Below are positions 27,126-35,814 of a stretch of 64,000 nt of DNA, piece by piece; the first letter of the stretch is position 1; each line of letters opens with the position of its first letter. Below the pieces are notes generated by a model. It saw only the letters and a program-made list of their open reading frames with translations. It made no database searches and had not been told where the DNA came from. The stretch is from contig NZ_QGGZ01000007.1 of the NCBI RefSeq assembly GCF_003148825.1, positions 1-64,000 of the forward strand, in the 5' to 3' direction. The position numbers and the translations under genes were made by a program. The stretch comes from Streptomyces sp. CG 926. Its GTDB lineage: Bacteria > Actinomycetota > Actinomycetes > Streptomycetales > Streptomycetaceae.

Positions 27126-27802
27126 GGCCTCTCGTGGTGGGCGCCGCGGCGCTGCTGATCGAGCTGGACTCGGCGCAGGAGGTCGCCGCGCTCCACGCCG
27201 AGCTGCTGCGCCGCCGGGACGCGGGTGAGCTGGGGCCGGTACGGGAGCTGGTGCCGGCCGCGCGGACCGTGCTGCTGGACGGCGTACGGGACCCGGCCGC
27301 GCTGGGCGCCCGGATCGCGCGGTGGGAGGTGCCGGCGCTCGCACCGACGCAGGGGCCGCAGGTCAGCGTCCCGGTGCGGTTCGACGGCCCGGACCTGGTG
27401 GAGGTGGCCCGGTTGTGGGGGGTCGCCCCGCGCGAGGTCCCGGGGATCGTCGGCGCCGTCGACTTCCGGGTGGCGTTCTGCGGGTTCGCGCCGGGCTTCG
27501 GCTATCTGACGGGGCTGCCGGAGCGGTTCCACGTCCCTCGCCGCGCGTCTCCCCGTACGGCCGTCCCGGCGGGCTCGCTGGCGCTGGCCGGGGAGTACGC
27601 GGGGGTGTACCCGCGCTCCTCCCCCGGCGGCTGGCAGCTGATCGGCTCCACGGACGCGGTGCTGTGGGACCCGCGGCGGGAACCTGCGGCGCTGTTCGCA
27701 CCCGGCGTCCGGGTCCGGTTCACCCACGAGAGCGACCTCACGCAAGAGACCGACCTCACGCACGGGCGCGACCTCACGCAGGAGGACGACGGACGTGGCT
27801 GA
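27122..27802 (+). CDS. pxpB: 5-oxoprolinase subunit B (KipI-like)
   Basis: A 226-residue carboxyltransferase-domain protein with the cyclophilin-like fold: VSVPVRFDGPDL, CGFAPGFGYLTGLP and PGGWQLIGST are all family motifs. It starts at GTG inside the pxpA stop. The C-terminal 20 residues repeat a (D/S)DLTQ/H pattern three times, from an 18-bp tandem repeat at 27732-27785, which extends the tail beyond the normal family end and runs into the pxpC start. Confidence 0.93.
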   Translation: MRPLVVGAAALLIELDSAQEVAALHAELLRRRDAGELGPVRELVPAARTVLLDGVRDPAALGARIARWEVPALAPTQGPQVSVPVRFDGPDLVEVARLWGVAPREVPGIVGAVDFRVAFCGFAPGFGYLTGLPERFHVPRRASPRTAVPAGSLALAGEYAGVYPRSSPGGWQLIGSTDAVLWDPRREPAALFAPGVRVRFTHESDLTQETDLTHGRDLTQEDDGRG

Positions 27803-28682
27803 GGAACTGCCGGAGCCGTCGGGGTTGCTCGTGGTGCGGCCGGGCGCGCTGACCACGGTCCAGGACCGGGGCCGCCCCGGGTACGCGCACCTGGGGGTCC
27901 CGCGCTCGGGGGCGCTCGACACGGCGGCGTACGCGCTGGCCAACCGGCTGGTCGGCAACGCGGCGGGCGCGGCGGCGCTGGAGACGACCCTGGACGGGGT
28001 CGGGCTGCGGGCCCTGGCTTCGACCGTCGTGGCGGTCACCGGCGCGCCCTGTCCGGTACGGGTCTCCGGTCGCCCGGTGGCCTGGGGAGCGCCGGTCCGG
28101 CTCCCGGCGGGGGCGGAGCTGGAGGTGGGCCGGGCGGAGTCGGGGGTGCGCGGCTACGTCGCGGTGCGGGGAGGCCTGGCCGGCCCGCCGGTCCTGGGCA
28201 GTCGCTCCACGGACCTGCTGTCGGGGCTGGGGCCGCCGGTCCTGGCGGCCGGGATGTTGCTGCCGGTGGGCCCGCCGGGCCCGGACCCGGCTCTCGCGGC
28301 GGATGTCTGCGGCCTGCCCGGGCCGCCTTCGGAGCTGCTGCTCCCGCTGGCGCTCGGGCCGCGGGCGGACTGGTTCACGGAAGCTTCGCTGGCCGGGCTG
28401 TGGGGGGCGGTGTTCCGGGTCTCGCCCCGTTCGAACCGGATCGGGCTGCGCACCGAGGGCGGTCGCGCGCTGGTCCGTGCCCGGGCCGGGGAGCTGCCGA
28501 GCGAGGGCATGGTGCTGGGCGCGGTCCAGGTGCCGCCGGACGGGCTGCCGGTGGTGTTCCTGGCCGATCACCCGGTGACGGGCGGCTACCCGGTGGTGGG
28601 GGTGGTCCCGCCGGGCCCGGCCCTGGACGCGGCGGCGCAGGCCCGGCCGGGGACTCCGGTCAGGTTCGTACGCGGCCGCTGA
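27795..28682 (+). CDS. pxpC: 5-oxoprolinase subunit C (KipA-like)
   Basis: A 295-residue biotin-dependent-carboxyltransferase-type protein with TTVQDRGRPGYAHLGVPRSGALD at the N-terminus and SEGMVLGAVQVPPDGLPVVFLADHPVTGGYPVVGVV near the C-terminus, both diagnostic. It starts at GTG and overlaps pxpB by 8 bases. With pxpA and pxpB it completes the 5-oxoproline salvage enzyme. Confidence 0.95.
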   Translation: MAEELPEPSGLLVVRPGALTTVQDRGRPGYAHLGVPRSGALDTAAYALANRLVGNAAGAAALETTLDGVGLRALASTVVAVTGAPCPVRVSGRPVAWGAPVRLPAGAELEVGRAESGVRGYVAVRGGLAGPPVLGSRSTDLLSGLGPPVLAAGMLLPVGPPGPDPALAADVCGLPGPPSELLLPLALGPRADWFTEASLAGLWGAVFRVSPRSNRIGLRTEGGRALVRARAGELPSEGMVLGAVQVPPDGLPVVFLADHPVTGGYPVVGVVPPGPALDAAAQARPGTPVRFVRGR

Positions 28683-28806
28683 CACGGGAGTACGAGGCCG
28701 AGCAGCGGGCGGGTCGGGAGGAGGAGGCCAGGTCGGGCGGCGGCGCCACGCCTTCCCCGCAGCCGAGCACCGCGGCACGGCCGAAGCCGTGGCCCGGCGG
28801 GCACAC

Positions 28807-28849
28807 GCACGGCGCCCCCGGTCCGTTCCCCGGACCGGGGGCGCCGTGC
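28807..28849. terminator. Strong bidirectional hairpin after pxpC
   Basis: A perfect 19-bp stem (arms 28807-28825 and 28831-28849, GCACGGCGCCCCCGGTCCG on the left) with a 5-base loop. It lies between the convergent pxpC and HEAT-repeat genes. Confidence 0.85.
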
Positions 28850-28877
28850 GTGCTGCGCGAAGGCGGCGCGGTGCCGG

Positions 28878-30275
28878 CTACACGGCCGACTCGGGGGTGA
28901 TGCGGCTGCGGACGGCGGACTGGACGTCCTCCTCCTCCGCCGGATCGGCGGCCAGGCGGCGCAGACGCGGGGCGACGCGGGCGTCGGCCGTTTCGGCGTG
29001 GTGGGCGGCCACCTCGCGGGTGGTCTCCTCGCAGTCCCACAGGCATTCGACGGCGAAGCCCGCCGCGAAGGAGGGGTCGGTGCTGGCCAGGGCCCGTGCG
29101 GCCCGGCCGCGCAGGTGGGACGAGGCGGTCTCGCGGTAGATGTGGCGCAGCACGGGGGCCGCGCAGCCGATGGCGAGTCGACCGGCCCCGTCCACCAGGG
29201 CGAACAGGCGCCGGGTGTCCGGGCCCGCACCGCGCACGGTGGAGCGCAGGGCGCCCAGTACCAGGGTGGCGTCCTCGGCCGCGCCGCGGGCGGCCAGGAT
29301 GGCCGCGGCGGCCTCGCCGAGGGCGTCGGGGCGGTGGACCCAGCGTCGGGCCCGTTCGACGGCCTCGGGGCCGCACATGCGCTCGTAGGCGGCGACGGCG
29401 GGCTCGTCGGCGGCGGCTTCGATGAGGTCCAGCACGGCCGGGTTGTCCGGTTCGGCGAGGACCAGGTGGTGCAGGGCGGTGGCCCGGGCGGCCTCGCCGT
29501 CGGCGCCGGCGGCGGCCGCGAGGATGGCGGAGCGGTCCTCGGGCTGGGCCACGGCGGCGAGGCAGCGGGCTGCGGGGACGTGCAGCGGGGTACCGCGGCG
29601 CAGCCCGTCGGCGGCCCAGTCGAAGACGGCCTGGACGCCCCAGCCGGGCCGGGGCCCGCTCGGGGTCATCTGGCGCTGCCAGCGGTCGAAGGAGCCCTGC
29701 TGACGGGCGGCGCGCAGGCGCTCGCCGTACTGGGGGATCTCCTCCCACAGGCTCCACGGGCGGGGCTCGTAGGCGTCGCGGACGGCGGCGGCCAGCCGCG
29801 CCTCGCCCTCCGCCGTGGCGGGGAAGCGGGCGAGGACGGCGGCGGCCAGTGACCGCAGGCCTTCGTCGTCGTCGCGCAGGGCCAGCTCGTCGAGTGCCCA
29901 GGCCCAGTTCGCCCCGGTGGCGGCGTAGCGGCGCAGCAGCATGAGCGCGTCGTCGCGGCCGTAGGAGGCCAGGTGTCCGAGGACGGACAGGGCGAGGCCC
30001 GTGCGGTGGTCCTCCTCGTCGACGAGGTCGTCGGCGCTGAAGAGGTGGGCCTCGATCTCGCCCAGCGGACCGGCGAGGTCCAGGTAGAGCCGGGCGTAGT
30101 ACAAGGAGCGGTTCTCGACCTGCCAGTCCTGGCGCGGGTCGCGGAGCACGCACTGGTTGACGGCCTCGAGGGCCTCCGCCCTGGGTGCCGCGAGTGCGTG
30201 CAGCGTGCCGTCGCCACGGCCCCGCTGGAGGAGCCCGAGCAGGGTACCGCTCGGCGCTATGACTGGTTCGAACAT
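28878..30275 (-). CDS. HEAT-repeat protein
   Basis: A 465-residue soluble protein built of repeated helical pairs, for example LSVLGHLASYGRDDALMLLRRYA, LRSLAAAVLARFPATAEG and LRGRAARALASTDPSFAAGFAVECLWD, typical of HEAT/PBS-lyase-like scaffolds. No catalytic motif is visible. GAGG precedes the ATG. Such proteins mediate protein-protein contacts; the partner is unknown. A short ORF at 30322-30384 lies just upstream on the same strand. Confidence 0.8.
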   Translation of the reverse strand: MFEPVIAPSGTLLGLLQRGRGDGTLHALAAPRAEALEAVNQCVLRDPRQDWQVENRSLYYARLYLDLAGPLGEIEAHLFSADDLVDEEDHRTGLALSVLGHLASYGRDDALMLLRRYAATGANWAWALDELALRDDDEGLRSLAAAVLARFPATAEGEARLAAAVRDAYEPRPWSLWEEIPQYGERLRAARQQGSFDRWQRQMTPSGPRPGWGVQAVFDWAADGLRRGTPLHVPAARCLAAVAQPEDRSAILAAAAGADGEAARATALHHLVLAEPDNPAVLDLIEAAADEPAVAAYERMCGPEAVERARRWVHRPDALGEAAAAILAARGAAEDATLVLGALRSTVRGAGPDTRRLFALVDGAGRLAIGCAAPVLRHIYRETASSHLRGRAARALASTDPSFAAGFAVECLWDCEETTREVAAHHAETADARVAPRLRRLAADPAEEEDVQSAVRSRITPESAV

Positions 30276-30321
30276 GGGAATGGCCTCAAATCAAGCTGGG
30301 GACGCAACCGGGAATCGGGAT

Positions 30322-30384
30322 TCACAGGGCCGCGTAACAGCATGTGAGGACGTCCGCCGTCATGTTCCGCTCGATGTAGACCAT
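30322..30384 (-). CDS. Possible 20-residue peptide ending in a Cys-Cys motif
   Basis: A complete short ORF (ATG at 30384) encodes MVYIERNMTADVLTCCYAAL, 46 bases upstream of the HEAT-repeat start and on the same strand. GAGAAGG precedes it but very close to the ATG. It could be a translated leader peptide, a small peptide whose partner is the HEAT protein, or chance. The rest of the 332-bp gap (30276-30607) shows no other coding signal. Confidence 0.3.
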   Translation of the reverse strand: MVYIERNMTADVLTCCYAAL

Positions 30385-30607
30385 TGCCTTCTCACTCTCG
30401 TCGGTGCTTCGTGACCATGGAGGCCGGGCCGGGCCGGCACACCCTTCGTGTCCTGCCCGCTTCTGCCCGTCCCCCGTGCTCGCGAATCGAATCCGACGCC
30501 ATGATGACCCAGGCGGTTTGTGCGCCGCGACCACATTTATGGCCGCCGTGACCAACCTGTGAGGTCCGGATGTGTCCAGGCCGCGCCAGATGCCCGGCAA
30601 AACCGGA

Positions 30608-31030
30608 CTACTCAGCTCCGAAAAGTTCCAGCAGGTCGGCCTTGGCGAACATGCGCGCCGTGTCCACGGCGGAGGGGGTTCCGGCCTTCGGGTCGGCGCC
30701 GCCGGCGAGCAGCGCGCGGATGACGGCCTCCTCGCCCTTGAAGACCGCTCCGGCGAGCGGGGTCTGGCCGCGGTCGTTGGCGCGGTCGGCCTCGGCGCCG
30801 CGGGCCAGCAGGGCCGACACGGCGTCGGCGTGGCCGTGGTAGGCGGCGAGCATGACCAGGGTGTCGCCGCGGTCGTTGGTGAGGTTCGCCGGGACGCCGG
30901 CGTCCAGGTAGGCGGTGAGCGTCTCGGTCTCACCCTGGCGGGCGAGGTCGAAGATCTTGGTGGCCAGCTCGATGACGTCCTCGTCGGGGACGTCCTGGGA
31001 ACCGGAGCCCTCCGCTGCGTGCTCGCTCAT
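30608..31030 (-). CDS. Ankyrin-repeat protein
   Basis: A 140-residue soluble protein with three ankyrin repeats: GETETLTAYLDAGVPANLTNDRG, DTLVMLAAYHGHADAVSALLARGAEADRANDRG and QTPLAGAVFKGEEAVIRALLAGGADP. It is a protein-binding scaffold with no catalytic site. AAAGGCGG precedes the ATG. It is monocistronic and leftward, divergent from smeA. Confidence 0.92.
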   Translation of the reverse strand: MSEHAAEGSGSQDVPDEDVIELATKIFDLARQGETETLTAYLDAGVPANLTNDRGDTLVMLAAYHGHADAVSALLARGAEADRANDRGQTPLAGAVFKGEEAVIRALLAGGADPKAGTPSAVDTARMFAKADLLELFGAE

Positions 31031-31359
31031 GGTTCGTACCGCCTTTCACTCGTTGCTGACATGGTCCGCCCGCCCGTCACGGCGTCGCAGACCCGGCCGG
31101 GGCCGGGCGGGCAGGGGGGTGCACGGCGCTGCGTCCGTACGGGTGAATCGCCAGAGTAGCGCCCTGGCCTGCACATGTCCGGGTCGGGCCGAGGCAATGA
31201 TCACCCTCGAAGCACCGCGCGCCGAGCACGCCACCCAGGCTGAGCCGGTCAAGTGAAAAACCCGCGAATTCACCCGTATGCACCTTTTGTCGCATTGATA
31301 CTTCCTGTGAGCCTGGAACAACTGATGGTGACTGTCCCCACCAACCAGGAGAAAACCTC
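31031..31359. other. Divergent intergenic region upstream of smeA
   Basis: 329 bp containing the smeA promoter region. The segment 31245-31330 is markedly AT-richer than its surroundings (around AAGTGAAAAACCCGCGAATT and TTTTGTCGCATTGATACTTC), consistent with regulatory DNA. I cannot place a specific sigma or Whi-regulator box with confidence. The smeA ribosome site is AGGAGAAAA. Confidence 0.4.
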
Positions 31360-31554
31360 ATGGTCCTGTCCATCTCAGGCGTGGTCCTGCTCGGCATCAT
31401 CTGCTTCCTGTTCTTCAAGAAGGACGGGATGAAGCTGACGCACGCGTTCGTCTGCTCGCTCTTCGGTTTCTTCCTCGCCGGTTCCGCCATCGCGCCGAGC
31501 ATCACGGCGAGCACGGCGAGCCTCGCGAGCCTGCTCGGCGGGATCAAGCTCTAG
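31360..31554 (+). CDS. smeA: Small sporulation membrane protein SmeA
   Basis: A 64-residue protein with two membrane helices (about 2-19 and 29-46) separated by a short KKDGMKLTH loop. Size, topology and position directly before an FtsK-like gene match SmeA of S. coelicolor, which localises to sporulation septa and recruits SffA. The downstream gene starts 69 bases after the stop, in the same direction. Confidence 0.85.
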   Translation: MVLSISGVVLLGIICFLFFKKDGMKLTHAFVCSLFGFFLAGSAIAPSITASTASLASLLGGIKL

Positions 31555-31623
31555 CCCGGCCGTCACCCGACGACACCAGCAGCACCCGGAACACCGTCAC
31601 ACCCACAACTCCAGGAGACGCCC

Positions 31624-33213
31624 GTGGCCCGGCGCCCACTTCCCCGCATCCTCAGCAGCGGCACCATGTCGCTGAACCGGGGCCGCGACCTCGCTCGCAC
31701 GGCCGCCGACAGTGCCACGGACGTCCTCCATCCGCTCCTCGTCATCGGACGCGGCCTGCGCATCCTGGCCGCGGCCGGACGGCGCCGGTGGTCGCAGACC
31801 CCCAAGGACAAGCGTGGTCCCGCGCTCTTCCTCGGAGCGGCCTGCGTCCTCGTGGTCGCACTCGTCCCCTACGGCCCCCTCCTCGCCATGATCACCCTCA
31901 TGGCGGCGGCGGCCTGGCACGGACGCGACCGCACCCCGGCGAAGACCGGACCCAGCGATGCCGAGACCGAACGACTCGGCTCCCTCTACGAAGCCCTCGT
32001 GCCGTACTTCTCCATCCCTGAGGACCCGAGCCCGCTCTTCGCCCACGGCGGGGACTGGGACAAGGCCCTCAGCGGCTACGAGTTCGACGAGGCGGGCCGC
32101 ATCACCCGGCTCCACATCCGCTACCCGGCCTACTTCACCGACGGCGAGGCCACCTCACGGGCCCGGATCGAGGCACTGCTGCACGCCAAGTCCGGGCGCG
32201 GACGGGAGTATCTCTTCGACTGGGACGAGGAGGGCAACCAGCTCGACCTGAGGGTGCTGGCGGCGCTGCCGACGGGCATCGCCGCCCAGCCGTTCGTCAC
32301 CTCCCCCGGCGAGACCGTGCTCGGCTTCACCGACGCCGGCGGCGTGCAGCGCACCCTGCCCGTCCTGGAGGGCGACGAGCCCCGCGACGTACCGCCGGTG
32401 ATCTGGCGCACCGGGCCCCGCTCCACCGAGCCCCATCTGCTGGCCGTCGGCCAACCCGGCAGCGGCACCTCCACCCTGCTGCGCTCCGTCGCCCTGCAGG
32501 CCCTGCGGCAGGGCGGTGACGTACTGATCGTGGACGGCGGCGGCAGCGGCGAGTACTCCTGCCTGTCGGGCCGGCGCGGCGTCCTCGCCGTGGAATGCGG
32601 GCCCACCGGGGCGCAGGCCACCCTGGAATGGGCCGCGCAGGAGACCGAACGCCGGCTCATCGCCACCCATCGGGCCCGGGAGGTCGGGCGGCCCGCGCCC
32701 GAGGACACCCGGCGGCCCCTGTGGATCCTGCTCGACCAGCCGAGCGTGCTGGCCCACCTCGCCGTCGCCGAAGGCGGCCCCGACCCGCTGGCACAGCTGC
32801 AGGTGCCGCTGCGGCACGGCCGGCCCGCGCACGTCACGGTGGTGGTGGCCGAACAGTTCGGGCACCTGGAGCTGCTGAACGACGCCGTCTGGCAGCACAC
32901 CCGCGCCCGCGTCGTGCTCGGGCCCGCCGCCGTCCAGCAGGTCGCGGACGTGCTGGGACTGCCGCCGCACACCACCCCGACGGCCCAGGTGCCGCCGGGA
33001 CGCGGGTACGCCCGGCTCGGCACCGGGCCCGTGCACCGGCTCCAGGTGCCCGCCACCCCGGACCCGTACGACGAGGCCACGCACCCGGCGTACCGCCAGG
33101 CCGTGCTGGAACTGCTGCCGGAGCGGCAGCCGGGCCCGGACCGCCTCCTGTCGGCCAAGTCGCTCCAGGCACCGGCCGTCGACGCGCCGGAGGTGGCGGC
33201 GGAGGCGCCGTAG
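31624..33213 (+). CDS. sffA: SpoIIIE/FtsK-like septal protein SffA
   Basis: A 529-residue protein starting at GTG. Two adjacent hydrophobic helices (about 73-98) anchor it in the membrane. A P-loop domain follows with LLAVGQPGSGTSTLLRSVALQAL, VLIVDGGGSGEYSCL and a Walker-B-like RRPLWILLDQPSV. The invariant Walker A lysine is replaced by Thr282 (GSGTST), so ATP hydrolysis is doubtful unless another residue substitutes. In S. coelicolor SffA is brought to sporulation septa by SmeA and assists chromosome segregation into spores. Confidence 0.85.
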   Translation: MARRPLPRILSSGTMSLNRGRDLARTAADSATDVLHPLLVIGRGLRILAAAGRRRWSQTPKDKRGPALFLGAACVLVVALVPYGPLLAMITLMAAAAWHGRDRTPAKTGPSDAETERLGSLYEALVPYFSIPEDPSPLFAHGGDWDKALSGYEFDEAGRITRLHIRYPAYFTDGEATSRARIEALLHAKSGRGREYLFDWDEEGNQLDLRVLAALPTGIAAQPFVTSPGETVLGFTDAGGVQRTLPVLEGDEPRDVPPVIWRTGPRSTEPHLLAVGQPGSGTSTLLRSVALQALRQGGDVLIVDGGGSGEYSCLSGRRGVLAVECGPTGAQATLEWAAQETERRLIATHRAREVGRPAPEDTRRPLWILLDQPSVLAHLAVAEGGPDPLAQLQVPLRHGRPAHVTVVVAEQFGHLELLNDAVWQHTRARVVLGPAAVQQVADVLGLPPHTTPTAQVPPGRGYARLGTGPVHRLQVPATPDPYDEATHPAYRQAVLELLPERQPGPDRLLSAKSLQAPAVDAPEVAAEAP

Positions 33214-33247
33214 GCCGTTCCTGCGGATCGCGCCGGGGCGGGGCCGG

Positions 33248-34750
33248 CTACGCCACGAACGTGCGCGGCGGCTCCGCGCCGCTGCCGCCCGCGCCCGTAC
33301 CGACCAGCCGGGCCGCCGCCGCCAGACGGGAGGCGGCCTCGTCGGCCACCGGGCCGCCCACGGTGAACGGCAGCCGGACGTAGCCCTCGAACGCCCCGTC
33401 CACACCGAACCTCGGGCCCGAGGGAACCCGTACGCCGACCCGCTCCCCCACCTCGGCCAGCCGCGAGCCGGAGAGCCCGCCCGCACGGGCCCACAGGGTC
33501 AGCCCGCCCCGGGGCACCTCGAACTCCCAGTCCGGCAGCTCCCGGTGGACCGCCGCGACCAGCGCGTCACGGTTCTCCCGGGCCTGCTCGCGGCGGATCC
33601 CGACGGCCTCCTGCCAGCCGCCGGTCCGCATCAGCCAGTTGACCGCGAGCTGTTCCAGCACCGGCGTGCCCAGGTCGGCGTAGGCGCGGGCGGCGACCAG
33701 GCTGCGGATCACGTCGGGGGCGGCGCGGACCCAGCCGATCCGCATGCCCGCCCAGAACGCCTTGCTGGCGGAGCCGACGGTGACGACCGTGCTGCCCGCC
33801 GGGTCGAAGGAGCACACCGGGCGGGGCATCTCCAGGTCCGGGTCCAGCTGGAGCTCCTGCATGGTCTCGTCGGCCACCAGGACGGTGCCGGCCGAGCGGG
33901 CGGCCTCCACCATGGCGCGGCGCTGGTCCTCGGAGGCCAGGGCTCCGGTCGGGTTGTGGAAGTCGGCGACCACGTAGGCGAGGCGGGGCGCCGAATCGCG
34001 GAGCACCTGCCGCCAGACGTCCATGTCCCAGCCGCTGAGGCCGTCGGCCATGGCGACGGGTACGAGGCGGACCCCGGCGGCGCGCATCAGTTGGAGGATG
34101 TTGGCGTAGGAGGGGGACTCGACGGCGATCCGCTCCCCACGGCCGGCGAAGAGGCTGCAGATGGCGTCGATGGCGCCCATCGCCCCGGTGGTCACCATGA
34201 TCTGCTCGGGCATGGTCGGGATGCCCTGCTCGGTGTAGCGGTCCGCGAGCATCCGGCGCAGCGCGGGCAGCCCGGCCGGGTAGTCCCCGTGGGTGTGCGC
34301 GTACGGCGGCAGTTCCTCCAGGGCGCCTTGGACGGCCTTGGTGAGCCAGGGCTCGGGGGCCGGCAGCGCTGCGCAGCCGAGGTCGATCATCGAGCCGAGG
34401 GACTCGGGCGGCAGCGGTTCGAGGCCCCGGGCGGGCAGCGGGTTCCCGGCCGGTACGGAGGTCCAGCTGCCGGCGCCGCGCCGGGACTCCAGGAAGCCCT
34501 CGCCGCGCAGGGCCTCGTAGGCGGCCGCGACGGTGGTGCGGCTGAGGGACAGGGCGACGGCCAGTTCCCGCTCGGCGGGCAGCCGGGCGGCGACGGGGAC
34601 GCGGCCTTCGAGGACGAGCAGGCGGACGCCGTCGGCGAGGGTCCGGTAGGCCGGCAACTTGCGGGCCCCGGGAACGCTCGGCCGCTCCTGCTGGGAGGTG
34701 ATGAGACGGGCGAGCTGTGCGGCACCGACCGCTGAGGTCCATTCGGCCAT
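33248..34750 (-). CDS. MocR-type GntR/aminotransferase transcriptional regulator
   Basis: A 500-residue fusion. The N-terminal GntR winged helix (LPAERELAVALSLSRTTVAAAYEALRGEGFLESRRGAG) is joined to a PLP-dependent aminotransferase class I/II domain with ADFHNPTGA and VGSASKAFWAGMRIGW, whose lysine binds PLP. Such regulators often sense PLP or amino-acid adducts. The frame is open further upstream, but MAEWTSAVGAAQLARL at 34750 is the natural start. It is divergent from the glycerophosphodiesterase gene. Confidence 0.9.
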   Translation of the reverse strand: MAEWTSAVGAAQLARLITSQQERPSVPGARKLPAYRTLADGVRLLVLEGRVPVAARLPAERELAVALSLSRTTVAAAYEALRGEGFLESRRGAGSWTSVPAGNPLPARGLEPLPPESLGSMIDLGCAALPAPEPWLTKAVQGALEELPPYAHTHGDYPAGLPALRRMLADRYTEQGIPTMPEQIMVTTGAMGAIDAICSLFAGRGERIAVESPSYANILQLMRAAGVRLVPVAMADGLSGWDMDVWRQVLRDSAPRLAYVVADFHNPTGALASEDQRRAMVEAARSAGTVLVADETMQELQLDPDLEMPRPVCSFDPAGSTVVTVGSASKAFWAGMRIGWVRAAPDVIRSLVAARAYADLGTPVLEQLAVNWLMRTGGWQEAVGIRREQARENRDALVAAVHRELPDWEFEVPRGGLTLWARAGGLSGSRLAEVGERVGVRVPSGPRFGVDGAFEGYVRLPFTVGGPVADEAASRLAAAARLVGTGAGGSGAEPPRTFVA

Positions 34751-34976
34751 GCTGTCCGGTCCACCTTCGTCGAATTGGCCTCGCCCGACCTCGGGCGCGG
34801 CCCGTATTGGCTTGCTTCCGCCCCTACACCCTGTCACGCCGAGGTCCACTCGGACCAGGGGCGCGGGGTACCCGCGTGCTCGATGGTGCGAGCCGGACGG
34901 TCGCGGCGGCGCGCCGTTCATCACGCAGCCACCGGGCCGCACCCTCCCCACGGGTAACAAGGGGCATACTGCCGCC

Positions 34977-35747
34977 GTGACGCACGTACGCCTTCGCCAT
35001 CCATATCTGGACCACCCGGCTCCGATTCCCTTCGCGCACCGGGGCGGTGCCGCGGACGGGCTGGAGAACACCGCCGCCGCCTTCCGCCGGGCCGCCGACG
35101 CGGGATACCGGTACTTCGAGACCGATGTGCACGCCACGGTGGACGGGAAACTCGTCGCCTTCCACGACTCCACGCTGGACCGGGTCACCGACGGCCGGGG
35201 TCGGATCGCCGAGCTGCCCTGGAAGCGGGTTCGCGAGGCCCGCGTGGGGGGCACCGAGCCGCTGTCGCTCTTCGAGGAGTTGCTGGAGGAGTTCCCGGAC
35301 GCCCGCTGGAACATCGACATCAAGGCCGAGTCGGCGCTGCACCCGCTGGTCAACCTGATCGCCCGGGCCGGCGTCTGGGACCGGGTCTGCGTGAGCTCCT
35401 TCTCGGAGAGCCGGGTGGCCCGCGCCCAGAAGATCGCCGGGCCCCGGCTGGCGACCTCCTACGGCGTCCGCGGGGTGCTCGGCCTGCGGCTGCGCTCGTA
35501 CGCGATTCCCGCGGCGCTGCGCGTGGGCGCGGTGGCGGCGCAGGTTCCGGAGACCCAGGCCGGCATCCGCGTGGTCGACCGCCGATTCGTACGGACCGCG
35601 CACGAGCGGGGACTCCAGGTACACGTCTGGACCGTGAACGAACCGGAACGTATGGAGGCTCTCCTGGACCTGGGTGTCGATGGCATCATGACCGACCGGA
35701 TCGACATCTTGCGCACGGTGCTGGACCGGCGTGGGGCCTGGGCCTGA
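34977..35747 (+). CDS. Glycerophosphodiester phosphodiesterase
   Basis: A 256-residue TIM-barrel enzyme without a signal peptide. The catalytic motifs are FAHRGGAADGLENTAAAF (His/Arg, Glu), FETDVHATVDGKLVAFHDSTLDRVT (Glu-Asp, His) and VHVWTVNEP. It hydrolyses glycerophosphodiesters to glycerol-3-phosphate and an alcohol. It starts at GTG (34977). An MFS transporter follows in the same direction after 67 bases. Confidence 0.92.
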   Translation: MTHVRLRHPYLDHPAPIPFAHRGGAADGLENTAAAFRRAADAGYRYFETDVHATVDGKLVAFHDSTLDRVTDGRGRIAELPWKRVREARVGGTEPLSLFEELLEEFPDARWNIDIKAESALHPLVNLIARAGVWDRVCVSSFSESRVARAQKIAGPRLATSYGVRGVLGLRLRSYAIPAALRVGAVAAQVPETQAGIRVVDRRFVRTAHERGLQVHVWTVNEPERMEALLDLGVDGIMTDRIDILRTVLDRRGAWA

Positions 35748-35814
35748 CTCGCCCTTCGCCCCCTGCCCGGGCCGGGACGCCGCTGCGGCACGGGACCAGC
35801 GAGGGGGACACCGC

